Positions 7,398 to 13,553 are shown, numbered from the stretch's first letter. The stretch is 13,553 nt of DNA from CG2-30-68-42 sp037440385 (GCA_037440385.1 JBBIUI010000064.1:1-13553); one strand, 5' to 3'. Notes: generated by a model not told the origin, from the sequence alone. Program-made: numbers and translations.

Positions 7398-8648
7398 ATG
7401 GCACAAATACTGGTGGTCGATGACGAAGTCGGGATCCGGGAGCTGCTCTCGGAGATCCTGCGCGACGAGGGCTACGACGTGAAGCTCGCCGAGAACGCCG
7501 CGGCGGCGCGGGGCGCGCGCCGGGCGCAGCGGCCCGACCTGGTGCTGCTCGACATCTGGATGCCGGATACCGATGGCATCACGCTGCTGAAGGAATGGTC
7601 GGCGAGCGGGCAGCTCAACATGCCGGTGATCATGATGTCCGGCCACGGCACCATCGACACGGCGGTCGAGGCCACCCGCATCGGCGCACAGGATTTCCTC
7701 GAGAAGCCGATCGCGCTGCAAAAACTGCTCGCGACGATCAGGAACGCGTTGCAGCGCGCCCCGGCGGCCGTGTCCGCTCCGGGCCTGAGCCTGGCGGCGT
7801 TCGCGCGCTCGCCGATCCTGCGCGATCTCAAGCGGCGCATCGAGCAGGTGGCCGCGAACAGCCGTACCGTGCTGCTGAAGACCCGGGCGGGCGGCTTCGC
7901 CGAACTGGCCGCGCGCACGCTTCAGGCACCCGGCAAGGCGTTCGTCGATCTGGTCGCCTCCGGCAGCCCGCTCGATCTGGCCGCGCTCGAGGCGGCCGCC
8001 GGCGGCGTGCTGTTCGCGCCCGAGCTCGCGCAGCTCACGCGGCTGCAGCAGAAGAATCTGGTCTTCGCCGCCGAACGCGCGGAACGCTACAGGCTGCATG
8101 TCGTGGCCGCGACCCGCGAGCCTTTCGAGCATCTGCTGCGGCTCGGGATGGACGAGGCCTTTCTCGCGCGACGCTTCGATGCGTGGGTCGCCGTTCCGTC
8201 CCTGGCCGAGATCCGCGGCGACATCCCCGAGCTCGCCGGGCACGTGCTGACCCAATTGCATGAAGCGGGCGACGTGCCGCTGCGGTACCTGTCGAGCGCA
8301 GCGCTCAACGAGATGCGCAACTATTCCTGGCCGGGCGGCTGGGACGAGCTGAAGACCGCCGTGCGCTCGGCCGCGCTGGCCGCGCCCGGCGAGGAGATCG
8401 CCGCCGAGGACGTCGCCAGGCTGATCGGCGCGGCGCCCGACGAGCCGTTGCAGATGCCCGCGCTCGATCGGCCGTTGCGCGAAGCGCGCGAAGCATTCGA
8501 GCGGCTGTACTTCGAATTCCAGTTGCGCCAGGACAACGGCAACATGACGCGGCTGGCCGAGCGCACCGGCCTGGAACGCACCCACCTGTACCGCAAGCTG
8601 CGCCAGCTCGGCCTGCAGCCGGGCCGGCGTGGCGACCCCGAGCCGTAA
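7398..8648 (+). CDS. ntrX: NtrX-like response regulator with degenerate AAA+ domain
   Basis: Partner response regulator of NtrY. The 416-residue protein has an intact receiver (about 1-118: Asp8, Asp9, phospho-acceptor Asp52 in LLDIWMP, Ser81, Lys103) and an intact C-terminal Fis-type helix-turn-helix (382-406, TRLAERTGLERTHLYRKLRQ). The middle is recognisably derived from a sigma-54 activator AAA+ domain (SPILRDLKRRIEQVA, HVVAATREPF, IRGDIPELAGHVL, YSWPGGWDELK) but its active motifs are gone. The Walker A position reads KTRAGGFAE, the Walker B position GGVLFAPE, and the region that should hold GAFTGA is deleted. By family knowledge such a protein should not hydrolyse ATP or open sigma-54 complexes; it more likely works as a phosphorylation-controlled DNA-binding protein. 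No Shine-Dalgarno sequence is visible, and the ATG is preceded by an A-run. Symbol given by context and homology. Confidence 0.88.
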   Translation: MAQILVVDDEVGIRELLSEILRDEGYDVKLAENAAAARGARRAQRPDLVLLDIWMPDTDGITLLKEWSASGQLNMPVIMMSGHGTIDTAVEATRIGAQDFLEKPIALQKLLATIRNALQRAPAAVSAPGLSLAAFARSPILRDLKRRIEQVAANSRTVLLKTRAGGFAELAARTLQAPGKAFVDLVASGSPLDLAALEAAAGGVLFAPELAQLTRLQQKNLVFAAERAERYRLHVVAATREPFEHLLRLGMDEAFLARRFDAWVAVPSLAEIRGDIPELAGHVLTQLHEAGDVPLRYLSSAALNEMRNYSWPGGWDELKTAVRSAALAAPGEEIAAEDVARLIGAAPDEPLQMPALDRPLREAREAFERLYFEFQLRQDNGNMTRLAERTGLERTHLYRKLRQLGLQPGRRGDPEP

Positions 8649-8668
8649 CCGGCCGGTGCCAAGCAGCG

Positions 8669-8674
8669 TAGAAT
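8669..8674 (+). promoter_or_regulatory. Candidate -10 element upstream of trkA
   Basis: TAGAAT lies in the 51-base ntrX-trkA gap, 25 bases before the trkA start. It is a good -10 match and may allow trkA-trkH to be expressed apart from ntrYX. No clear -35 element is visible. Confidence 0.3.
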
Positions 8675-8699
8675 TCCGGCGCCCCGGAGGCCGAACGAC

Positions 8700-10115
8700 A
8701 TGAAGATCATCATCCTCGGTGCCGGACAGGTCGGCACGTCGGTCGCCGAGTCTCTCGTTTCCGAAGCCAACGACATCACGGTGGTCGATCAGGATTCCGA
8801 CCGCCTGTCGCTGCTTCAGGATGTGCTCGACCTGCGCACGGTCACCGGCAATGCGGCCAGCCCCTCGGTACTCGCCGAGGCCGGCGCGGCCGACGCCGAA
8901 CTTTTGATCGCCGTCACGCAGAGCGATCAGACCAACCTGTGCGCCTGCCGCATCGCGCGCACGCTGTTCAACCTGCCCACGCGCATCGCGCGGGTGCGAT
9001 CCACCGACTACATCCAGTATCCGGAGCTGCTCGACGACGAGAACTTCGCGGTCGATTTCTCGTTGTGTCCCGAGCAGATCGTCACCGACTACATCGTCAA
9101 GCTGATCGAATTTCCCGAAGCCCTTCAGGTGCTCGAGTTCGCGCAAGGCCGGGTGACGCTGGTGGCGGTACGCGCGTTCGAGGGCGGCCCGCTCGTGGGA
9201 CATCCGTTGCAGGACATCCGCAGGCACATTCCCCAGGTCGATGCGCGCATCGCGGCGATCTACCGGCGCGACAAGCCCATCCCCCCGGAAGGAGACACGA
9301 TCATCGAGCCGGGCGACGAGGTGTTCTGCCTGGCCGCCACCGAGGACATCCGCCGCGTGATGCGCGAGCTGCGCCGCGGCGACAAGCCGGTCAGGCGGAT
9401 CATGATCGCCGGCGGAGGCAACATCGGATTCCGCCTTTCCCGCGCGGTGCAGGAGCGCTGCCAGGTCAAGGTGATCGAGCGCGACAAGCGCCGTGCGGGC
9501 TGGCTCGCGCGCAATCTGAAGGATGCGCTGGTGCTGCACGCCGATGCCACCGACGAGCGCCTGCTCGAGGCGGAGAACATCGACGACATGGACATGTTCC
9601 TGGCGCTGACCAACGACGACGAGAACAACATCATGTCGGCGCTGCTGGCCAAGCGCATGGGGGCGTCTCGCGTGCTGTGCCTGATCAACCGGCGCGCCTA
9701 CGTCGAGCTGGTGCAGGCCGGCGCGATCGACATCGCGATCTCCCCTGCCCAGACCTCGATCGGCACACTGCTCGCGCACGTGCGCCGCGGCGACGTGGCG
9801 GCCGTGCACAGCCTGCGGCGAGGTGCCGCGGAAGCGCTCGAGATCGTCGCACACGGCGACGAAAAGAGCTCACAGGTCATCGGCCGTACCGTCGGGGAAC
9901 TGAAGCTGCCCAAGGGAGTGACGATCGCCGCCCTCGTGCGCACCGGTGCGCAGCTCGGGCGGGTCGAGGATGCGGGCTCGACCGGTCGCCGGGTGATCAT
10001 CGCCCATCACGAGACGATCATCCGGCCCGACGACCACGTCATCGTTTTCGCGGTCAGCAAGCGGCTCGTGCCCAAGGTCGAGAAACTGTTCCAGGTCGGC
10101 CTCAAGTTCTTCTGA
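8700..10115 (+). CDS. trkA: Trk potassium uptake system NAD-binding regulatory subunit TrkA
   Basis: Cytoplasmic peripheral subunit that gates the TrkH channel in response to nucleotide (NAD/NADH, ATP/ADP) binding. The 471 residues form two RCK modules in tandem, each with a Rossmann half and a TrkA_C half. The first has GAGQVG (residues 7-12) and the acidic ribose-binding position Asp30 in ITVVDQD. The second has AGGGNIG (about 237-243) and Glu260 in KVIERD. Other family stretches are ARVRSTDYIQYPELL, DATDERLLEAENID and LTNDDENNIMSALLAK. The length is close to that of E. coli TrkA. CCGGAGG precedes the ATG by about ten bases. trkH follows after 15 bases, so the two are certainly co-transcribed. 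The protein looks complete and functional. Confidence 0.96.
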   Translation: MKIIILGAGQVGTSVAESLVSEANDITVVDQDSDRLSLLQDVLDLRTVTGNAASPSVLAEAGAADAELLIAVTQSDQTNLCACRIARTLFNLPTRIARVRSTDYIQYPELLDDENFAVDFSLCPEQIVTDYIVKLIEFPEALQVLEFAQGRVTLVAVRAFEGGPLVGHPLQDIRRHIPQVDARIAAIYRRDKPIPPEGDTIIEPGDEVFCLAATEDIRRVMRELRRGDKPVRRIMIAGGGNIGFRLSRAVQERCQVKVIERDKRRAGWLARNLKDALVLHADATDERLLEAENIDDMDMFLALTNDDENNIMSALLAKRMGASRVLCLINRRAYVELVQAGAIDIAISPAQTSIGTLLAHVRRGDVAAVHSLRRGAAEALEIVAHGDEKSSQVIGRTVGELKLPKGVTIAALVRTGAQLGRVEDAGSTGRRVIIAHHETIIRPDDHVIVFAVSKRLVPKVEKLFQVGLKFF

Positions 10116-10117
10116 AG

Positions 10118-10130
10118 CGGGAGCCTCCCG
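10118..10130 (+). promoter_or_regulatory. Hairpin containing the trkH ribosome binding site
   Basis: CGGGA (10118-10122) pairs perfectly with TCCCG (10126-10130) across a GCC loop. The GGGAG Shine-Dalgarno sequence for trkH lies mostly in the left arm, and the right arm ends directly at the trkH ATG. A ribosome finishing trkA at 10113-10115 would cover and open it, which would couple trkH translation to trkA. The stem is short, so its effect is inferred. Confidence 0.4.
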
Positions 10131-11588
10131 ATGAGCAACGCTCCTGCGGTGCTGCGCATCTTCGGCCTGGTGGCGCTGATCTTCAGCGCCACCATGGCGC
10201 TTCCGCTCGCGGCGTCCCGGTGGCTGGAGGACGGCGCCCAAGGCACCTATGACGAAGCCATTCTCGTCACGCTGGCATCCGGCGCGGCGTTGTGGCTGGC
10301 CACGCGCCGCCACATCGAGGAACTGAAGGTCCGCGACGGCTTCCTGCTGGTGGTGCTGGTGTGGGTCGGCCTGCCGGCGTTCGCCGCGCTGCCGCTGCTG
10401 CTGTACTTCCCGGCGATGAGCTTCACCGACGCGTACTTCGAGGCCGTCTCCGGGCTGACCACGACGGGGGCGACGGTGATCGAGGGCCTGGACAAGCTGC
10501 CGTTTTCGATCAACCTGTGGCGCGCGGAGCTCGTCTGGCTCGGTGGCATGGGCCTGATCGTGCTGGCGGTCGCGATCCTTCCCCTGCTCGGCGTGGGCGG
10601 GCGGCAGATCTTCAAGGCGGAAGCACCCGGCCCGATGAAGGAAGCCAAGCTGACCCCGCGCATGGCGGAGACCGCGAAGGGCCTGTGGATGGTGTATGGC
10701 GCGATCTCGATCGCAGCCTTCGCCGGCTATGCCTGGGCCGGCATGAGCTGGCAGGACGCGCTGATCCATGCCTTCACCACGATGGGGCTGGGCGGTTTTT
10801 CGAATCACGACGCGAGTTTCGGTTTCTGGAATTCGCCGCGCATCGAGGCCGTCTCCATCCTGTTCATGACGCTCGCCGGGATGAACTTCGCCACCCATTT
10901 CCTGTGCTGGCGCCGGCGCAGCCTGAGACCGTACGCGCTCGACCCCGAGATCAAGTGGTACCTGCTGGTGATGTTCGCGAGCGTGGCCGGGGTCGCCCTG
11001 TACCTGTGGCGGACGGGAACCTACCCGGACCTGGCGAGCGCGTTGCGCTACGCCGCGTTCAACGTCGTGTCGATCGCGACCACCACCGGCTATGCCAGCA
11101 CCGACTATTTCCAGTGGCCGATGTTCGCGCCGCTGTGGATGCTGTTCCTGTCGAGCTTCGCGACCTGTTCCGGCTCCACCGGCGGGGGCATCAAGATGGT
11201 TCGCGCGATCCTGCTCTACAAACAGGTTTTCCGCGAGCTGTTGCGGGCGATGCACCCCAGTGCGGTCACGCCGCTGAAACTGGGAGAGGACTCGGTTCCC
11301 AACGCGATCATTTTCGCGGTGCTGGCCTTCGGATTCCTGTACATGGTCACCATCGTCTCGCTGACGCTGGCGCTGTCGGCAAGCGGCCTGGACATCGTCA
11401 CCGCGTTCTCTGCGGTCGTGGCGAGCATCAACAACACCGGGCCGGGTCTCAACCAGGTCGGGCCGGCCACGACCTTCAAGGTGCTGAACGATTTCCAGAC
11501 CTGGGTATGCACGATCGCGATGTTGATCGGCCGGCTCGAAATCTTCACGCTGCTGGTGGTGCTCACGCCGGCGTTCTGGCGCAGGTAG
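10131..11588 (+). CDS. trkH: Trk system potassium uptake membrane protein TrkH
   Basis: Inner-membrane potassium-translocating subunit of the Trk system, working with TrkA. The 485-residue protein shows the fourfold membrane-pore-membrane design of the TrkH/KtrB/HKT superfamily. The pore-loop filter motifs are GLTTTGAT (Thr110-Gly113), TTMGLGGFS (Gly219), IATTTGYAS (Gly320) and INNTGPGLN (Gly437). The intramembrane stretch CSGSTGGGIKMVR, known in TrkH as part of the gating loop, is intact, as is the conserved end IGRLEIFTLLVVLTPAFWR. The length equals that of typical TrkH. The start is supported by a GGGAG site seven bases upstream and by the short gap to trkA. There is no sign of damage. Confidence 0.96.
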   Translation: MSNAPAVLRIFGLVALIFSATMALPLAASRWLEDGAQGTYDEAILVTLASGAALWLATRRHIEELKVRDGFLLVVLVWVGLPAFAALPLLLYFPAMSFTDAYFEAVSGLTTTGATVIEGLDKLPFSINLWRAELVWLGGMGLIVLAVAILPLLGVGGRQIFKAEAPGPMKEAKLTPRMAETAKGLWMVYGAISIAAFAGYAWAGMSWQDALIHAFTTMGLGGFSNHDASFGFWNSPRIEAVSILFMTLAGMNFATHFLCWRRRSLRPYALDPEIKWYLLVMFASVAGVALYLWRTGTYPDLASALRYAAFNVVSIATTTGYASTDYFQWPMFAPLWMLFLSSFATCSGSTGGGIKMVRAILLYKQVFRELLRAMHPSAVTPLKLGEDSVPNAIIFAVLAFGFLYMVTIVSLTLALSASGLDIVTAFSAVVASINNTGPGLNQVGPATTFKVLNDFQTWVCTIAMLIGRLEIFTLLVVLTPAFWRR

Positions 11589-11613
11589 GCCGTCCGGGGA
11601 ACCCGGCTGCTGG

Positions 11614-11619
11614 TAGACT
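11614..11619 (+). promoter_or_regulatory. Candidate -10 element upstream of hemE
   Basis: TAGACT ends six bases before the hemE ATG. If it is used as a -10 element, the hemE message would be leaderless or nearly so, which fits the absence of a clear ribosome binding site before hemE. No good -35 element is seen. Read-through from trkH (37-base gap) is equally possible. Confidence 0.28.
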
Positions 11620-11625
11620 GCGCCC

Positions 11626-12699
11626 ATGACGATCGTTCGCAACGACACCTTGCTGCGCGCACTCGCGCGCGAGCCGACCGATTACACGCCGGTGTGGCTG
11701 ATGCGACAGGCCGGACGCTACCTGCCCGAATACAACGAGACACGAGCGCGCGCGGGCAGCTTTCTCGAGCTGTGCCGCAACCCGGCCTTTGCGACCGAGG
11801 TCACGATGCAGCCGCTCGCGCGCTACGAGCTGGATGCGGCGATCCTGTTCTCGGACATCCTGGTGGTGCCCGATGCGATGGGGCTGGGCCTGTACTTCGC
11901 CGAGGGCGAAGGACCGCGTTTCGAGCGGCCGTTGCGCGAGGAATGGGAGATCCGCGACCTCGCCGTGCCCGACCCGTACGCCAGCCTGCGCTACGTGATG
12001 GACGCAGTCGCGGAGATCCGCCGCGCGCTCAACGGCTCGGTGCCGCTGATCGGGTTTTCGGGCAGTCCGTTCACGCTCGCGTGCTACATGATCGAGGGCG
12101 GCAGTTCGGAGGATTACCGGCGGGTCAAGACGATGATGTACGACCGGCCCGATCTGCTCCACCACGTGCTGGACGTCACCGCCCGCGCGGTGACCGCATA
12201 CCTGAACGCGCAGATCGACAGCGGCGTGCATGCCGTGATGATCTTCGACACCTGGGGCGGCGTGCTCTCCCATCACGCGTACCGGGAATTCTCGCTGCGC
12301 TATCTCGAGCAGATCCTCGCGGGCCTGACGCGGGTACGCGGCGGGCGGCGAGTCCCGACGATCCTGTTCACGAAGGGCGGCGGCAACTGGCTCGAAGCCA
12401 TCGCCGACACCGGTACCGATGCGCTCGGGCTGGACTGGACCGTGGACATCGGCCAGGCGCGCGATCGCGTCGGCGCCCGCGTCGCCCTGCAGGGAAACCT
12501 CGATCCGATGGTGCTCCTCGCCTCCCCCGAGGCGATCGTGCGCGAATCGCGCCGGGTGCTCGATGCGTTCGGCGGCGCAACCGGACATGTGTTCAATCTC
12601 GGGCACGGCGTGATCCAGCATACGCCGCCGGAGAACGTCGGCCTGCTGGTTCGGACCGTGCACGAATACAGCCGCGAACTGCGGCGGCGCGCCCCCTAG
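11626..12699 (+). CDS. hemE: Uroporphyrinogen decarboxylase HemE
   Basis: Cytoplasmic enzyme that removes four carboxyl groups from the acetate side chains of uroporphyrinogen III to give coproporphyrinogen III, on the path to heme. The 357-residue length is usual. The first family signature PVWLMRQAGRYLPEY (residues 22-36; Arg27 and Arg31) and the second, GFSGSPFTLACYMIEGG, are both complete. The catalytic aspartate is Asp77 in AILFSDILVVPDAMG. Further conserved stretches are IFDTWGGVLS, GLDWTVDI and VFNLGHGV. It needs no cofactor. It lies 37 bases after trkH on the same strand, but its function is unrelated to potassium uptake. No strong Shine-Dalgarno sequence is visible before the ATG. 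Confidence 0.97.
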   Translation: MTIVRNDTLLRALAREPTDYTPVWLMRQAGRYLPEYNETRARAGSFLELCRNPAFATEVTMQPLARYELDAAILFSDILVVPDAMGLGLYFAEGEGPRFERPLREEWEIRDLAVPDPYASLRYVMDAVAEIRRALNGSVPLIGFSGSPFTLACYMIEGGSSEDYRRVKTMMYDRPDLLHHVLDVTARAVTAYLNAQIDSGVHAVMIFDTWGGVLSHHAYREFSLRYLEQILAGLTRVRGGRRVPTILFTKGGGNWLEAIADTGTDALGLDWTVDIGQARDRVGARVALQGNLDPMVLLASPEAIVRESRRVLDAFGGATGHVFNLGHGVIQHTPPENVGLLVRTVHEYSRELRRRAP

Positions 12700-12828
12700 C
12701 ATCGGCGCGGCCCCGGCGCACGACGGCCCGAAATGCCGCGGTGAATGCGCCGTTCCGGCAGGCAGCCGCGAAAAGCCGCGCCAGTTCTGGCGTTCGCGCC
12801 CATCGTCGGATCGCAACGGGGTCTTGAC

Positions 12829-12837
12829 TTATTCACA
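12829..12837 (+). promoter_or_regulatory. DnaA box (TTATTCACA)
   Basis: TTATTCACA matches the established DnaA box consensus TTWTNCACA with no mismatch. It lies at the left side of the low-GC zone, 157 bases before the group of three further boxes. A single 9-mer of this degenerate kind can occur by chance; the clustering raises its weight. Confidence 0.5.
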
Positions 12838-12993
12838 GATCGGTGCTCTCCCCTACGGCGCGGCGCATCTGCCGGCCCCGCGCCGCACGTGGATTTCAAG
12901 CCATTGAATCGTAATGACTTTGTATCGGCTCAATCGCTGTGCAGAGAAGGAAAACTCCTTTGCTTCGGCGCACTTGGCGATTCCGGACCGGCG

Positions 12994-13028
12994 TTACCCA
13001 CAAAGTTGTCCACAGATAATGTGGACAA
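12994..13028 (+). promoter_or_regulatory. Cluster of three DnaA-box-like sites, two forming a 9-bp inverted repeat
   Basis: TTACCCACA (12994-13002), TTGTCCACA (13006-13014) and, on the minus strand, TTGTCCACA (13020-13028) each differ from the E. coli-type box TTATCCACA at one position. Start-to-start spacings are 12 and 14 bases. The last two sites are a perfect inverted repeat around GATAA. This could be an origin-like or DnaA-titrating site, a DnaA-controlled promoter for priA, or the operator of another dimeric regulator. Confidence 0.55.
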
Positions 13029-13081
13029 GCCGGTTACTGCGCAAATGCAAGGGATTACGTGTCGTCGATCGCAAACAGGCT

Positions 13082-13111
13082 GAGAAATGCAGGCTAGCGG
13101 CCTGATTTCTC
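13082..13111 (+). promoter_or_regulatory. Hairpin in the priA leader
   Basis: GAGAAAT-g-CAGGC (13082-13094) pairs with GCCTGATTTCTC (13100-13111): twelve base pairs with one bulged G (13089) and a five-base loop TAGCG. It ends 13 bases before the priA ATG, in the place where a ribosome binding site would be expected, and has no following U-run, so it is not a classic terminator. It may be a leader RNA structure or a protein-binding inverted repeat. Confidence 0.5.
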
Positions 13112-13124
13112 CGGCCAGAATCGC

Positions 13125-13553
13125 ATGGCGATCCTGAAAGTCGCACTCGACCTGCCGCTGCCCCAGTCGTTCGACTATTCGGCGCCGGATGCGGGGCCGG
13201 CCGACGTCGGCCTGCGCGTACTGGTGCCGTTCGGCCGGTCGCGCAGGATAGGCGTGATCCTGGCGGTCGAGGATCGCAGCGACGTGCCGGCGCAACGCCT
13301 GCGCGCCGCGTGCGGCATCCTGCGCGACGCGCCCGGACTGCCTGCCGAGACGCTCGAGCTGATCCGTTTCTGCAGCGCCTATTACCACCATCCGATCGGC
13401 GAGGTGGCGGCGCTCGCGCTGCCTCCCGCGCTGAAAACGCCCGCACGCAAGCTCGCGACGCGACGCGACGCGGCCTATCTGCTCACCGCGGCCGGACGAT
13501 CGGCGATCGCTACGCTCGCCGCGCGCAGCCGGCGCAGGCGAGTGCTGGAGGCG
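13125..13553 (+). CDS. priA: Primosomal protein N' (replication restart helicase PriA), N-terminal part only
   Basis: PriA recognises stalled or collapsed replication forks, unwinds DNA 3' to 5' and starts reloading of DnaB. Only the first 143 codons are in the window, in an open frame to the edge. They match the N-terminal 3'-DNA-binding domain: MAILKVALDLPLPQSFDY, then GLRVLVPFGRSRRIGVI, and later FCSAYYHHPIGEVAALALPP, each typical of PriA at those positions. The next residues should enter the winged-helix domain. The helicase core and zinc-binding part are outside the window. The ATG at 13125 places the conserved start correctly, but no Shine-Dalgarno sequence is visible; a hairpin occupies the leader. 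Its neighbour hemE also precedes priA in other Betaproteobacteria, by my knowledge of the group. Confidence 0.93.
   Translation, partial: MAILKVALDLPLPQSFDYSAPDAGPADVGLRVLVPFGRSRRIGVILAVEDRSDVPAQRLRAACGILRDAPGLPAETLELIRFCSAYYHHPIGEVAALALPPALKTPARKLATRRDAAYLLTAAGRSAIATLAARSRRRRVLEA

Larger units (their letters stand above)
12700..13124. other. 425-bp non-coding region between hemE and priA, with lowered GC
   Basis: The longest gene-free stretch in the window. By direct count, 26 of 60 bases at 12901-12960 are G or C, and 92 of 180 over 12901-13080, clearly below the flanking genes. It holds one DnaA box matching the consensus (12829-12837), a tight group of three near-consensus boxes (12994-13028), an AT-richer stretch between them, and a hairpin at 13082-13111. 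Short open frames exist here, but none has a ribosome binding site or protein-like composition. I see no clear terminator for hemE. Confidence 0.75.

Noticed and set aside
8648..8657. ACCGGCCGGT palindrome after ntrX
   Set aside because: It is short, GC-only at its core and overlaps the ntrX stop region; such palindromes are common by chance in this base composition.
6084..9854. A 1256-codon open frame on the minus strand across ntrY, ntrX and trkA
   Set aside because: It lies opposite three well-supported genes, its protein is rich in Arg, His, Gln and Ala without recognisable motifs, and long antisense frames are expected where third codon positions are nearly all G or C.
11594..11606. CCGGG-GAA-CCCGG hairpin after trkH, as a terminator
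   Set aside because: The stem is only five pairs and no U-run follows, so it does not meet the usual form of an intrinsic terminator.
12947..12960. AAGGA-AAAC-TCCTT hairpin as the hemE terminator
   Set aside because: The stem is five weak pairs, about 250 bases after hemE, and is followed by TGCTTCGG rather than a U-run.
12745..13083. A 112-codon plus-strand open frame in the hemE-priA gap
   Set aside because: No ribosome binding site, no protein-like pattern, and it runs through the DnaA-box cluster; it is most likely chance.
1..13553. Mobile elements, CRISPR arrays, tRNA or rRNA genes, defence or biosynthetic clusters
   Set aside because: No transposase or integrase motifs, terminal inverted repeats, regularly spaced repeats or cloverleaf-like sequences were seen; all substantial genes are accounted for by core functions.

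Overview
The window is high-GC bacterial chromosome, densely coded and with codons strongly biased to G/C in third positions. The gene content and order (rsmB, a DUF4390 gene, ntrY, ntrX, trkA, trkH, hemE, priA) match an arrangement I associate with Betaproteobacteria (Burkholderiales, Rhodocyclales, Nitrosomonadales and relatives). The genus cannot be told from the sequence alone. I see no insertion sequences, phage genes, tRNA or rRNA genes, or CRISPR arrays; this is core chromosome.

Left part, positions 1-3209, minus strand: one very large multi-sensor histidine kinase of the NarX/DesK type (HisKA_3), cut at its C-terminus by the window edge. It has four predicted membrane segments, a periplasmic sensor region, HAMP, PAS, a cysteine-rich GAF, a second PAS, then the kinase core. 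Its partner response regulator is not in the window. A 105-bp divergent intergenic region separates it from the rightward genes.

Middle, 3315-7337, plus strand: rsmB (16S rRNA m5C967 methyltransferase), a secreted DUF4390 protein and the membrane kinase gene ntrY are packed with overlapping ends. After a 60-bp gap comes ntrX (7398-8648), the response regulator for NtrY. Its receiver and Fis-type DNA-binding ends are intact, but its central AAA+ domain has lost the Walker A and Walker B motifs and the GAFTGA region. It therefore should not act as a normal sigma-54 activator. trkA and trkH follow (8700-11588) and encode the NAD-binding regulatory subunit and the membrane subunit of a Trk potassium uptake system. 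hemE (11626-12699) encodes uroporphyrinogen decarboxylase of heme synthesis.

Right end, 12700-13553: a 425-bp non-coding region with a sharp drop in GC (26 of 60 bases at 12901-12960) precedes priA, the replication-restart helicase gene, cut by the window edge. The region carries a consensus-matching DnaA box, a tight group of three near-consensus boxes (two forming a perfect 9-bp inverted repeat), and a 12-bp hairpin just before the priA start. An origin-like or DnaA-binding element between hemE and priA is the most intriguing feature here. The degenerate NtrX is the second.
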